A stretch of 64,000 bases of DNA from Micromonospora musae. GTDB taxonomy: Bacteria; Actinomycetota; Actinomycetes; Mycobacteriales; Micromonosporaceae. The notes below the pieces were generated by a model. That model searched no databases, was not told the DNA's origin, and saw only the letters and a list, made by a program, of their open reading frames with translations. This document shows, piece by piece, positions 39,941-48,536 of the stretch (positions are counted from its first letter, which is position 1; each line of letters begins with the position of its first letter). The DNA is taken from assembly GCF_003626635.1 (NCBI RefSeq), contig NZ_RAZT01000002.1, forward strand, positions 1-64,000. Reading direction: 5' to 3'. The position numbers and the translations under genes were made by a program.

Positions 39941-40107
39941 GCGCTGTCTCCCATCCGGACTGTCTGGGTGCGGAATTCCCGCCCCCAACCGTCGGCCCCG
40001 GATTCACACCAGGTCCACCGGGCGGCAGAGCCGACCGGGTCGCGGGCTGACCACGGTCTCGCCGTGGATCACCGCCGGTTCGGAATTACACCGAGTCCCG
40101 CCAGCGC
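39941..40107 (-). promoter_or_regulatory. FMN riboswitch (RFN element)
   Basis: The minus strand carries the conserved RFN blocks in order: ACTCGGTGTAATTCCGAACC, GGCGGTGATCC, AGCCCGCGA, GGTGTGAATCCGGGGCCGAC, GGTTGG and GTCCGGATGGGAGA. Closing P1 bases GCGCTG (40107-40102) and CAGCGC (39946-39941) pair. It controls ribD-E-M-BA-H in response to FMN. The 165 nt from here to ribD hold a small hairpin (39900-39915) but no clear U-rich terminator, so the output may be translational or Rho-linked. Confidence 0.96.
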
Positions 40108-40189
40108 GTGGTGGGTACAGGGAAGTCTTACACGCCGAACGGGTGCCGCCGCCACCTGGGCGAGGTACTTCACACCGGGTCCCGCCCGC

Positions 40190-41146
40190 TCAGGTGACGC
40201 CGCGCCGCCGGTCGACCGCCACGTACGAGCCGGGTTGCCCCTTCGCCACCGACTTCATCTCGCTGGCGACGGCGATCGCCTCCAGCGGGTCGGTGAAGCG
40301 CTTACCGGCGTCGGAGAGGGAGACACCGATCGAGAGGGTGACCAGCGCGGCGCGGCGGATGTTGCCCCGCCGGTCCTTGAGCTCGACGTAGCCGCGCTCC
40401 CGGTCGATCGGGTCGTAGAGGGAGTCGGCCGCCTTCTCGAAGTCCACGACCGCCCGCGAGGTCAGCGGCCGGATCTGCTCCGGGGAGCAGACGATCACGA
40501 AGTCGTCGCCGCCGACGTGACCGAGGAACGCCGGGGGCAGCCCGATGGAGACCACCGCCCGGTGCACGCTGCGGGCCAGGGCGGAGATGAAGTCGTCGCC
40601 GCGGACGAAGCCGTACCGGTCGTTGACGCTCTTGAACCGGTCGATGTCGATGTAGGCGACCGCGTAGTCGGCGCCGCTGCGTACCCGGTCGGAGATCTCC
40701 CGCCGGATCCGGCTGTTCCCGGGCAGCCCGGTCAGCGGCGAGACCTCCCGGAACTCCTTGTTGCGGCGCAGCGTGGAGCTGACCCGGGCCACCAGCTCGG
40801 CGGTGTCGAACGGTTTGACCAGGTAGTCGTCGGCGCCGGCGCTGAGGCCGTGCACCTTGTCCACGGTCATTCCCTTGGCGGTCAGCATGATCACCGGCAG
40901 GGCCGAGGTCATCGGGTCGGCGCGCAGCCGCCGGGTCAGCTCCAGCCCGTCGATGCGGGGCATCATCAGATCGACCACCGCGAGGTCGGGCCGCTGGCGC
41001 TCGATCACCTCGAGGGCCTCCTGGCCGTCGCCGGCGTGGATCACCTCGAAACCGTGCAGCCGGAGGTTGAACTCGACGAAACGCGCGATGTCCTCGTCGT
41101 CGTCGACGACGAGGATGACGTCGGGGCGCTCCTCCGCCGCGTCCAC
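40190..41146 (-). CDS. response regulator with REC and GGDEF-like domains
   Basis: A 318-aa PleD-like regulator. The REC domain (9-125) has the acidic pocket VVDDDED and phosphoacceptor Asp59 in VVDLMMPRIDG, with Lys in LVKPFD. The GGDEF domain (about 135-305) has LTGLPGNSRI, AYIDIDRFKSVNDRYG, and the active-site loop GHVGGDDF. The catalytic signature is normally GG(D/E)EF; the Glu is Asp here, so cyclase activity is uncertain. No partner kinase adjoins. The gene lies one base after rpe. Confidence 0.92.
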   Translation of the reverse strand: MDAAEERPDVILVVDDDEDIARFVEFNLRLHGFEVIHAGDGQEALEVIERQRPDLAVVDLMMPRIDGLELTRRLRADPMTSALPVIMLTAKGMTVDKVHGLSAGADDYLVKPFDTAELVARVSSTLRRNKEFREVSPLTGLPGNSRIRREISDRVRSGADYAVAYIDIDRFKSVNDRYGFVRGDDFISALARSVHRAVVSIGLPPAFLGHVGGDDFVIVCSPEQIRPLTSRAVVDFEKAADSLYDPIDRERGYVELKDRRGNIRRAALVTLSIGVSLSDAGKRFTDPLEAIAVASEMKSVAKGQPGSYVAVDRRRGVT

Positions 41147-41147
41147 C

Positions 41148-41828
41148 TCAGGCCCCGGAGATCGCGCGTTCCGCGAGCGCCCGCAGCCGGCGTACGGCCT
41201 CGGCGGGATCGTCGGCGCCGTAGACGGCGGTGCCGGCGACGAAGGCGTCGGCGCCCGCCGCGGCGGCCTGCTCGATGGTGTCGGCGGCGATCCCGCCGTC
41301 GACCTCGATGCGTAGCTCCAGGTGCCCGGCGGCGACGTGCCGGCGGGCGGCGCGGACCTTCTCCAGCAGCTGCGGGATGAAGCGCTGCCCGCCGAACCCG
41401 GCCTTGATCGTCATGATCAGGAGGGTGTCGAAGCTCGGCAGCAGCTCCAGGTAGGGCTCGATCGGGGTGTCCCGGTCGATCGCCAGCCCGGCCTTCGCCC
41501 CGGCCGAGCGCAGGTCCTTGGCGAGCGCCACCGGGTCGTCACACGCCTCCGCGTGGAAGGTGACGTTGTACGCCCCGGCGTCGGCGTAGCCGGGCGCCCA
41601 GCGGCGCGGATCCTCGATCATGAGATGCACGTCGAAGGGCAGTTGGGTGGCCGCCCGCAGGCTCTGCACCACCGGCAGCCCGATGGTGAGGTTCGGCACG
41701 AAGTGGTTGTCCATGACGTCGACGTGCAGCCAGTCGGCGGCACCCTCGACGGCACGGACCTCGTCGGCGAGGCGGGCGAAGTCGGCGGCGAGGATGCTCG
41801 GCGCGACGATCGTCGGCGGTACGGTCAC
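41148..41828 (-). CDS. rpe: ribulose-phosphate 3-epimerase
   Basis: Interconverts ribulose-5-P and xylulose-5-P in the pentose phosphate pathway; ribulose-5-P is also a riboflavin precursor. The 226-aa TIM barrel has [34 protein letters not shown] (metal ligands), [24 protein letters not shown] and [11 protein letters not shown]. The GTG start is preceded at exactly 6 nt by TACACT, pointing to a leaderless transcript. Confidence 0.97.
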   Translation of the reverse strand: MTVPPTIVAPSILAADFARLADEVRAVEGAADWLHVDVMDNHFVPNLTIGLPVVQSLRAATQLPFDVHLMIEDPRRWAPGYADAGAYNVTFHAEACDDPVALAKDLRSAGAKAGLAIDRDTPIEPYLELLPSFDTLLIMTIKAGFGGQRFIPQLLEKVRAARRHVAAGHLELRIEVDGGIAADTIEQAAAAGADAFVAGTAVYGADDPAEAVRRLRALAERAISGA

Positions 41829-41834
41829 GGGCCA

Positions 41835-41840
41835 AGTGTA
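41835..41840 (-). promoter_or_regulatory. -10 hexamer placed for a leaderless mRNA (rpe)
   Basis: TACACT on the minus strand ends 6 nt before the rpe GTG at 41828. The -35 region is poor. Confidence 0.5.
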
Positions 41841-42082
41841 CGAACGTCGCGGCCGATCACCGCCGGCACGGCACCAACCGGGACGGGCCGTGACCCGACG
41901 GTGACCGCTGGTGCAGAATCAGCCGGTACGGGCGGGCGATTCCGGACGGGGAGGCATCGGCGACTGGCCGATCGGCGCGAACCCGGCAACACTCCAACCC
42001 AGACGGTGACGCACCGCCGGGGCCTCGCGACGCCCGCCACGGACAAGATCAACGCTCACCAGGTTCCCGGAAGGGGCGGACG

Positions 42083-42967
42083 ATGCGACGGTGCCTCGGA
42101 GTCCTGGCGCTGGCCAGTGCCGTGGCGATGCTGCTGAGCGGGTGCCTGCGCGCGCACGGCCCCGACGGTGACCTGGTCGACGACTGGCCGGCGATGCGCG
42201 CCCCGACGATCTTCGTCCCGGCCACCGACACCTGCCAGGCCCGGATCTTCACAGTCGTGCAGGCGAGCACCTACCAGACGGTGCCCTGCTCCCGCACCCA
42301 CCTGGCCGAGGCCATCCACGTCGGCACGTTCACCGCGGCGCCCTCCGCCGCCCGGCCGGAGCCCGGTCGCCCGTCGCTGCGCGCCGCCCGAACCGAGTGC
42401 GACCAGCGGGCCCGGGAGGTGCTGGGCGGCGACTGGCACGCCGCTCGGGTGGCGCTGAACATCGCGCTGCCCAGCAAGGCGGCCTGGGCGGGAGGCGCCC
42501 GCTGGTTCCGCTGCGACCTGAGCGAGACCGACAGCATCGACAACACCCGCCCGATCAACCGCACCGGCAGCCTGCGCGGCGCGATGGTCGGCGACTCGCC
42601 GCTGCTGCACCGCTGCTTCGACCCGAAGCTGATCGACGAGAACCTCAACTACATGGCGCCGGTGCTCTGCTCCGAGCCGCACCGCGCCGAGTTCGTCGGG
42701 GCGTACACCGAGCGCGACCTGAGCTGGGCGGCGTTCACCGCCGCGGCCGACCAGGTGCACCGGCGCTGCATGGCGCTGATCGCCACCTTCGCGGCGGTGC
42801 CCGACGACAGCGAACTGCCCTACCGGGCGGGATCCATCTTCTACCCGCCGTCGCGGCGGGAGTGGGAGGAGGGGGACCGAGGGGTGCGCTGTTTCCTGTG
42901 GAGCGACGACCGGAAGCTCACCCGGTCGATGCGTGGGGCGGGGCCGCAGGGACTACCGGCGATCTGA
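42083..42967 (+). CDS. septum-formation-type lipoprotein (paralogue 1)
   Basis: A 294-aa predicted lipoprotein: signal peptide with lipobox LLSGC (Cys21). The mature part has two copies of a C-x3-H-x-E/AE motif, TVPCSRTHLAEAIHVG and VLCSEPHRAEFVGAY, as in the actinobacterial septum-formation domain. The precise role is unknown. It starts at ATG 42083 after GGAAGGGG. A paralogue with the same plan follows 88 bases later. The 254-bp divergent gap to rpe shows no other clear element. Confidence 0.83.
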   Translation: MRRCLGVLALASAVAMLLSGCLRAHGPDGDLVDDWPAMRAPTIFVPATDTCQARIFTVVQASTYQTVPCSRTHLAEAIHVGTFTAAPSAARPEPGRPSLRAARTECDQRAREVLGGDWHAARVALNIALPSKAAWAGGARWFRCDLSETDSIDNTRPINRTGSLRGAMVGDSPLLHRCFDPKLIDENLNYMAPVLCSEPHRAEFVGAYTERDLSWAAFTAAADQVHRRCMALIATFAAVPDDSELPYRAGSIFYPPSRREWEEGDRGVRCFLWSDDRKLTRSMRGAGPQGLPAI

Positions 42968-43055
42968 GAGTCCGTGCCGTATGCTCCTGCGCCGTGGCGC
43001 AACCGGTCGATGATCGCCGGTCGGCGTGACCACGGTCGACGGGGAGGTCGGCGGG

Positions 43056-43943
43056 ATGCGACGGTGGTGGACGGCGGCCGTGGTGGGCACGGTGGCGGTG
43101 CTGGGGCTCGCCGGCTGCGCGCCGGCCGGTCTCGACGCGGAACTCACCGACGACTGGCCGACGCTCGCCGCGGCCGAGGCGTTCGTCCCCGACGCCGGGG
43201 TCTGCCACCTCGCCATCGCCGACGTCGGCTACCTCAGCGCGTACAGCCCGGTCCAGTGCGGCGAGTCGCACCGGACGGAGACGCTGCACCTGGGCACGCT
43301 CAGCGGCGCGGCCGCGCAGCGCAGCACGCCCCCGCCGGCCGGCTCGGTGGGGCTGCGCGCCGCGCGCACCGAATGTGACCGGGAGGTCAACAAGGCCGTC
43401 GGCGCCGACTGGCGCACCGGCCGGCTCAGCGTCGACGTGGTCTTCCCGTCGCCCGCCGCGTGGACCGGCGGCGCCCGCTGGTTCCGCTGCGACGTCAGCG
43501 AGATCGCGAGCCTGGACGACCCCGCGATCAGCCTCCGGGAGGGGAGCCTGCGCGACGCCCTGAAGGGCACGTCCAAGCTGGCCTACGGCTGCTTCGATCC
43601 GAAGGTGGTCAAGGAGGACATCGAGGAGATGCTCCCCAAGGCCTGCACGGCGAAGCACCACGCCGAGTTCGTCGGGGTCTACCAGGCGCCGGACATCAGC
43701 TACGCCGAGTTCACCCGCACCACGCTGCGCGCCCACAAGGACTGCCGCAAGCTGATCGCCTCGTACGTCAAGGTGCCGAACAACTCCGACATGCAGTACC
43801 GGGCCGGCACGATCTTCTACCACCCGTTCGAGGAGGAGTGGAAGAGCGGCAACCGCGGCGTGCAGTGCTTCCTCTGGGTCAGCGACCGGTCCCTGACCCG
43901 CTCGCTCAAGGGCGCCGGCAGCAAGGGCCTCCCCGTCCGCTGA
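43056..43943 (+). CDS. septum-formation-type lipoprotein (paralogue 2)
   Basis: A 295-aa lipoprotein with lipobox GLAGC and the same layout as the preceding gene: DAELTDDWPTLAAAEAFVPD, then PVQCGESHRTETLHLG and KACTAKHHAEFVGVY, then GAGTIFYHP-like and VQCFLWVSDRSLTRS segments. Conserved stretches (GGARWFRCD, TECD) show a tandem duplication. The ATG at 43056 has GGGGAGG upstream; a longer frame from 43026 adds ten residues before the signal peptide. It is followed by a perfect hairpin. Confidence 0.83.
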   Translation: MRRWWTAAVVGTVAVLGLAGCAPAGLDAELTDDWPTLAAAEAFVPDAGVCHLAIADVGYLSAYSPVQCGESHRTETLHLGTLSGAAAQRSTPPPAGSVGLRAARTECDREVNKAVGADWRTGRLSVDVVFPSPAAWTGGARWFRCDVSEIASLDDPAISLREGSLRDALKGTSKLAYGCFDPKVVKEDIEEMLPKACTAKHHAEFVGVYQAPDISYAEFTRTTLRAHKDCRKLIASYVKVPNNSDMQYRAGTIFYHPFEEEWKSGNRGVQCFLWVSDRSLTRSLKGAGSKGLPVR

Positions 43944-43972
43944 CCCCCCGGCCTCGTTCACGATCGGCCTCG

Positions 43973-44022
43973 TTCACGGAAAGAGTGGCCTTCGCGGGTG
44001 CGAAGGCCACTCTTTCCGTGAA
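43973..44022. terminator. long perfect inverted repeat (TTCACGGAAAGAGTG family), copy 2
   Basis: A perfect 23-bp stem (outer arm TTCACGGAAAGAGTGGCC) with loop GGGT. It lies between the lipoprotein gene and convergent rsmB and so serves both. Outer 15 bases are identical to those of the repeat at 31722. Confidence 0.85.
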
Positions 44023-44045
44023 GGTGCGCTGGGGAGGGTGGGCGG

Positions 44046-45635
44046 TCAGCCGCGGCGGAGGACGGCGAGGAACATCGCGTCGGTGCCGTGCCGGTGCGGC
44101 CAGAGCTGCACGGTCGGGCCGTCGCCCAGCCCCGGCATACCGGCCGGCAGCAGCGGGCGGGCGTCGACGAAGTCGACCGGGACGCCGGAGCGGCGCGCCG
44201 CCTCGGTCACCGTCACGTGCGTCTCCACGATGTGCGGCGAACACGTGACGTAGGCGACGACGCCACCGGGGCGCACCGCGCGCAGCGCCGCGCCGAGCAG
44301 TTCCCGCTGCAGCCGGGTCAGCGACGAGAGGTCCGACGGCTGCCGCCGCCACCGCGACTCCGGGCGCCGCCGCAGCGAGCCCAGGCCGGTGCAGGGCGCG
44401 TCGACCAGCACCCGGTCGAAGTGCTGCTCGGGCAGCTTCGGATCCTCCCCGACGGTACGGCCGTCGACGTTCAGCACGGTCACCGGCAGGCCCCGGGTGG
44501 CCTGGGCCACCAACCGGGAGCGGTGCTCCGCCACCTCGACGGCGGTCAGCCGAGCGTCGCGCTCGGCGGCGATCGCGCCGAGCAGGCCGGCCTTGCCGCC
44601 CGGGCCGGCGCAGAGGTCGAGCCAACGACCGTCCGGGCCGTCCAACGGCGCGGCCGTCAACGCGGCCGCCACCAGCTGGGAGCCCTCGTCCTGCACGTGG
44701 GCCCGTCCCTCGGCCACCGCCGGTAGGTCACCGGGGGCGCCGCCGCCCAGGTAGACGGCGTACGGCGAGAAGGCGCCCGGCGCGCCACCGACCTCGTCGG
44801 CCAGCTCCACCGCGTCGACGCGCCCCGGACGGGCGCAGAGGTGCACCGGCGGCCGCTCATTGTCCTCGATCAGCAGCCGGGTCGTCTCCCCGAGGTCACC
44901 CCCGAGCGCCTCGGCGAACGCCCGCACCACCCACTGCGGATGGCTGTAGGCGAGCGCCAGGTGCCCGATCGGGTCGCTCTCCATGCTCGGCGCGAGCTGC
45001 GCCACCCAGGCGTCGACGTCCCGCTCCGCGACCTCCCGCAGCACCGCGTTGGCGAAGCCGGTGGCGCCCGGCCCGACCGCGCGGACCAGGTCGACGGTGG
45101 AGGAGACCGCCGCGTGCGCCGGTACCCGGGTGTGCAGCAGCTGGTACGCGCCGAGGCGCAGCGCGTCGCGCACCGGCGGGTCGATCCGTTGCACCTCCCG
45201 CCCGGCCGCGGCGGTCAGGATCGCGTCCAGGGTGCCGAGGTGGCGCAGAGTGCCGTACGTCAGTTCGGTGGCGAAGGCCGCGTCCCGGCCGAAGAGCCCC
45301 TCCTCGCGGAGGATGGCCGGCAGCACCAGGTTGGCGAACGCGTCGTCCCGGTGCACCGCGGCGATCGCCTCGTAGGCCGCGTACCGGGGCCGGTCCATCG
45401 CCGGCCGGCCACCACGTGCGCTGCCGCGCCCGCCCGCCGACCAGCGTCCACCGTTGCCCTGGTCGCCGCGCGGGCGGTCGTCGCGTCGGGTGCCGCCCCG
45501 GCGTGCGTCGGTGCGCTCCGGCGCCCGTCCCGGGCCGGTCGGGCGCTCGTCGGGCCGCCCCGAGGTCGCGGATCGGTCGGGCACCCCGGCGCCGGCCGCC
45601 CGGTGTTCGCGGTCCGCTGCTCCAGTGCCCGTCAC
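44046..45635 (-). CDS. rsmB: 16S rRNA m5C967-type methyltransferase
   Basis: A 529-aa protein with a NusB-like N-domain ([21 protein letters not shown], about 80-230) and a C-terminal SAM-dependent m5C domain: [17 protein letters not shown] (SAM site), [19 protein letters not shown] (motif IV Cys) and [13 protein letters not shown] (motif VI nucleophile Cys). The first 78 residues are an Arg/Gly-rich extension ([11 protein letters not shown]) not usual in E. coli RsmB. It overlaps fmt by 4 bases. Confidence 0.94.
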   Translation of the reverse strand: MTGTGAADREHRAAGAGVPDRSATSGRPDERPTGPGRAPERTDARRGGTRRDDRPRGDQGNGGRWSAGGRGSARGGRPAMDRPRYAAYEAIAAVHRDDAFANLVLPAILREEGLFGRDAAFATELTYGTLRHLGTLDAILTAAAGREVQRIDPPVRDALRLGAYQLLHTRVPAHAAVSSTVDLVRAVGPGATGFANAVLREVAERDVDAWVAQLAPSMESDPIGHLALAYSHPQWVVRAFAEALGGDLGETTRLLIEDNERPPVHLCARPGRVDAVELADEVGGAPGAFSPYAVYLGGGAPGDLPAVAEGRAHVQDEGSQLVAAALTAAPLDGPDGRWLDLCAGPGGKAGLLGAIAAERDARLTAVEVAEHRSRLVAQATRGLPVTVLNVDGRTVGEDPKLPEQHFDRVLVDAPCTGLGSLRRRPESRWRRQPSDLSSLTRLQRELLGAALRAVRPGGVVAYVTCSPHIVETHVTVTEAARRSGVPVDFVDARPLLPAGMPGLGDGPTVQLWPHRHGTDAMFLAVLRRG

Positions 45636-46573
45636 GCGAGTTCCTCTCCGGCGGCGACCCGTGCGCCGCGTGCCCAGTCGGTCGCGGGCATGGCCCGCTT
45701 GCCCGCGGCCCGGATCTCGCCCAGCCGGACGGGGGTGGTGGCGGTGCCGACGAGCACCCGGGACTTCTCGACGAGCAGCTCACCCGCCTTGAGGTCGGGG
45801 CCGTCGGCCACCGGCGCGACCGGCCCCAGCTTGATCCGTTCGCCGCGGAAGGTGCTCCACGGGCCGGGGGCCGGCGTGCAGGCCCGGATCCGCCGGTCCA
45901 CGGCGAAGGCCGGGTCCGTCCAGCGCACGCGGGCGTCCTCCACGGTCACCTTCGGGGCCAGTGACACCCCGTCGGCCGGCTGCGCCTGCGCCCGGGCGGT
46001 GCCGTCGGAGATCGCGTCGAGGACGGCGACCAGCAGGCCCGCGCCCGACTCGGCGAGCCGCTCCAGCAGGTCACCGGAGGTGTCCGTGGGGCGGATCTCG
46101 TCGGTCAGGGTGCCGTAGACCGGCCCGGTGTCCAGCCCCTGCTCCAGCTGGAAGACGCTGGCGCCGGTCAGCTCGTCGCCGTGCAGCACGGCGTGCTGCA
46201 CGGGTGCCGCGCCCCGCCATGCCGGCAGGAGGGAGAAGTGCAGGTTGACCCAGCCGTGCCGAGGGATCTCCAGGGCGGCCGGCGGCACGAGCGCCCCGTA
46301 CGCGACCACCGGCACGCAGTCCGGTGCGAGGTCACGCAGCCGGTCCAGGAACTCCGGCTCGCGCGGGCGGGCCGGGGTGAGCACCTCGATTCCGTGCTCG
46401 TCGGCCCACGTTCCGACGGCGGAGCGGGAGACGCCCCGCCCCCGCCCGGCCGGCGCGTCGGGACGGGTCACCACGGCGACCAGCTCGTGCCGCGAGGCGG
46501 CGACGGCGGCCAGGGACGGTACGGCGACAGCCGGCGTACCCGCGAAGATCACACGCACCGGCCGGTCACCCAC
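45632..46573 (-). CDS. fmt: methionyl-tRNA formyltransferase
   Basis: Formylates initiator Met-tRNA. The 313-aa protein begins [19 protein letters not shown], has the catalytic [18 protein letters not shown] and [12 protein letters not shown], and a C-terminal OB-like domain. The GTG at 46573 overlaps def by 8 bases; another GTG five codons in is possible. The def-fmt-rsmB order is conserved in actinobacteria. Confidence 0.96.
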   Translation of the reverse strand: MGDRPVRVIFAGTPAVAVPSLAAVAASRHELVAVVTRPDAPAGRGRGVSRSAVGTWADEHGIEVLTPARPREPEFLDRLRDLAPDCVPVVAYGALVPPAALEIPRHGWVNLHFSLLPAWRGAAPVQHAVLHGDELTGASVFQLEQGLDTGPVYGTLTDEIRPTDTSGDLLERLAESGAGLLVAVLDAISDGTARAQAQPADGVSLAPKVTVEDARVRWTDPAFAVDRRIRACTPAPGPWSTFRGERIKLGPVAPVADGPDLKAGELLVEKSRVLVGTATTPVRLGEIRAAGKRAMPATDWARGARVAAGEELA

Positions 46574-47129
46574 CCAGGCCGAAGGGGCTGGCGGCGGAGC
46601 CGTGCGGGTTCAGCTTGACCACCGGCGGGGCGGCGGCGTCGTACCACTCGGCCTGCCGGATCGCCTTCATCGCCTCCTTGCGCCCGGCCTGGTCGAGCCG
46701 GTCGATGAAGAGCACCCCGTCGAGGTGGTCGGTCTCGTGCTGCACGCAGCGCGCCATCAGCCCGGTGCCGACGATCTGCATCGGGTCGCCGTAACCGTTG
46801 AAGCCCTTGGCGATCACGTTCTGTCGGCGCTTCGTGTCGAAGTAGAGCCCGGGGATGGAGAGGCAACCCTCCGGGCCGTCCTGCTCCTCCTCGTCGGGGA
46901 ACTCCAGGACCGGGTTGACCAGGTGGCCGAGGACGTCGTCGACGTCGAAGGTGAACACCCGCAGGCCCACCCCGAGCTGCGGGGCGGCCAGGCCGGCGCC
47001 GTTCTGCTCACGCATGGTGTCGGTCAGGTCGGCGACGAGCCGGCGCAGCTCGGTGTCGAAGTCGACCACCGGATCGGCCGGCGTGCGCAGCACCGGATCC
47101 CCGAACAGACGGATGGGCTGGACGGTCAC
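46566..47129 (-). CDS. def: peptide deformylase
   Basis: Removes the formyl group from nascent peptides; metal enzyme. The 187-aa sequence carries all three motifs: [15 protein letters not shown] and QHETDHLDG. The GTG at 47129 ([15 protein letters not shown]) is chosen because GGAG lies 9 nt upstream; a GTG six codons earlier is less likely. A TAGACT -10 is at 47177-47172. The C-terminal 15 residues are loop-like. Confidence 0.96.
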   Translation of the reverse strand: MTVQPIRLFGDPVLRTPADPVVDFDTELRRLVADLTDTMREQNGAGLAAPQLGVGLRVFTFDVDDVLGHLVNPVLEFPDEEEQDGPEGCLSIPGLYFDTKRRQNVIAKGFNGYGDPMQIVGTGLMARCVQHETDHLDGVLFIDRLDQAGRKEAMKAIRQAEWYDAAAPPVVKLNPHGSAASPFGLGG

Positions 47130-47171
47130 GCGGGACGGCTCCTTCACGGGGTGGATGATCGGGGCCGTACC

Positions 47172-47177
47172 AGTCTA
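47172..47177 (-). promoter_or_regulatory. TAGACT -10 element upstream of def
   Basis: TAGACT on the minus strand, 42 nt upstream of the def GTG. The same hexamer occurs before metK and pheS. Confidence 0.4.
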
Positions 47178-47366
47178 CGGAGTGCCACGGCCGACCCCGG
47201 CCGGCGTACGGCGATCGACCGGGGTTGGTGTGCGGAGCGTCACGGCGGCAGCGCCGGACGGCTGTCGGCATCGATCCGGGCCGCCGCGACGGGCGGGGCG
47301 GCCGTGCCCCCGCCGGGGCACGCGTCTCGGCGCTGCGGTGTCGACGCGGCGGCCGGACGGCGTCGG

Positions 47367-48350
47367 TCAGGCGCTGTGGCCCGGCTCGCCGGCCAGCACC
47401 GCGTCCCCGGCGAGCAGGGTGTGCTCGGGCAGCGGCAGCTGGATGCCGTGCGCGGCCTCCCAGTCGTAGACGACGCCGGGACGCACCTGGGCGGCGAAGT
47501 AGTCGACGGCGCTCATCCCGCCGACGACCGGCTCGTCGACCTCGGCGACGAGCTGGGCCGGCACCAGGTGGAAGCCGCTCTGCAGCGCGGCGCTGAGTCG
47601 GCGGTGCCCGTCGACCACGAAGAAGTACTCACCGGTGAAGCCGATCCGCAGCGGCTCGAGCGCCTCGTCGCCCGCACCGGCCACCTCGCCGACGAACTCG
47701 GAGTCCCAGAGCCCGCGCAGCGTGGCGATGTCCTCGGTGGGGTAGATCCGGGCCGGATCGAGCAGCAGCAGCGGCGGCTCGTCCCGCAGCACCTCGGCGC
47801 CGAGCGTCCCCTCGTACGCCGCGATCACGTGCTCGATCACCTCTTCGGGCGTGGCCCGGGTGGTGTCGCAGATCAGGTCGTAGTTGCGCAGCCGGGCCTT
47901 GTCCACCCCGTAGCGGATGATGAACCGGCTCCGCTCGCTCTCGCTGCGCTCGCGGAGCTTGGCGGTCGCCTCCTCCAGCGAGGTGTAGCTCTCGGCCGGC
48001 CCGGACGGGCGGGCGAGCACCCGGCGGGCGGCCTCCCCCGGCTCGGTGATCATGTGCACCTTGAGCGCGTCGGTGAAGAAGTGCCAGGCCAGGCGGGAGT
48101 CCATGACGAGGCTCTCACCGGAGGCGGCGATGTTGCGCTGAAGCTGGTCGACGTAGCCGTCGACCGCCTGGTCGAGTTCGGCGTGCAGGTTGAGCTGGAG
48201 GGCGGTCATCTGCCGCTCCTGCGCCATCTGCCGGTAGAGGTCGCCGACGGCGACCCGGCGCAGGCCCAGTCGCTTGGCGATCTCGACCGAGACGGTGCTC
48301 TTGCCGCTGCCGAGGTCACCGTTGAAGACGATCGACTGACGAACGGTCAC
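47367..48350 (-). CDS. nucleotide-kinase-like P-loop domain fused to a ParB-like domain
   Basis: A 327-aa two-domain protein. The N-terminal half (1-185) is a cytidylate-kinase-like P-loop: FNGDLGSGKSTVSVEIAKRL, VAVGDLYRQMA, VMDSRLAWHFF, RYGVDKARLRNYDLICDTT. The C-terminal half (about 195-320) contains FVVDGHRRLSAALQSG, a ParB/sulfiredoxin-type motif with LLLLDPARIYPTEDIATLRG before it. The start is taken as GTG 48350 with GGTGG upstream. I do not know a named function; it could phosphorylate a small molecule or a partner. Confidence 0.75.
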   Translation of the reverse strand: MTVRQSIVFNGDLGSGKSTVSVEIAKRLGLRRVAVGDLYRQMAQERQMTALQLNLHAELDQAVDGYVDQLQRNIAASGESLVMDSRLAWHFFTDALKVHMITEPGEAARRVLARPSGPAESYTSLEEATAKLRERSESERSRFIIRYGVDKARLRNYDLICDTTRATPEEVIEHVIAAYEGTLGAEVLRDEPPLLLLDPARIYPTEDIATLRGLWDSEFVGEVAGAGDEALEPLRIGFTGEYFFVVDGHRRLSAALQSGFHLVPAQLVAEVDEPVVGGMSAVDYFAAQVRPGVVYDWEAAHGIQLPLPEHTLLAGDAVLAGEPGHSA

Positions 48351-48536
48351 GACTGGTCCACCCCTGATCACCGGAGAATCGAACTCATCGTCCTGGCGTG
48401 GGCTCGACGCACTCCCCCAGCGTCGCGCCTTCGTCCGCCCGGCATGACGGGCGATGCTACCACCCCATAATCGGGCTCCCGCCGGACGCGGCGTGCGACA
48501 TCACCCGGCTCACCTGCTGGAAGTCCAGGTCGGCGC

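Noticed and set aside
38714..39988. Longer ribD frame starting at 39988
   Set aside because: It would translate the FMN riboswitch; homology starts at the ATG at 39775.
47940..47953. Fourteen bases (CTCGCTGCGCTCGC) shared with the mini-ORF elements inside the kinase-ParB gene
   Set aside because: Lies within a continuous coding frame (RERSESERSR) and lacks the rest of the element; likely a coincidence of Ser/Glu/Arg codons.
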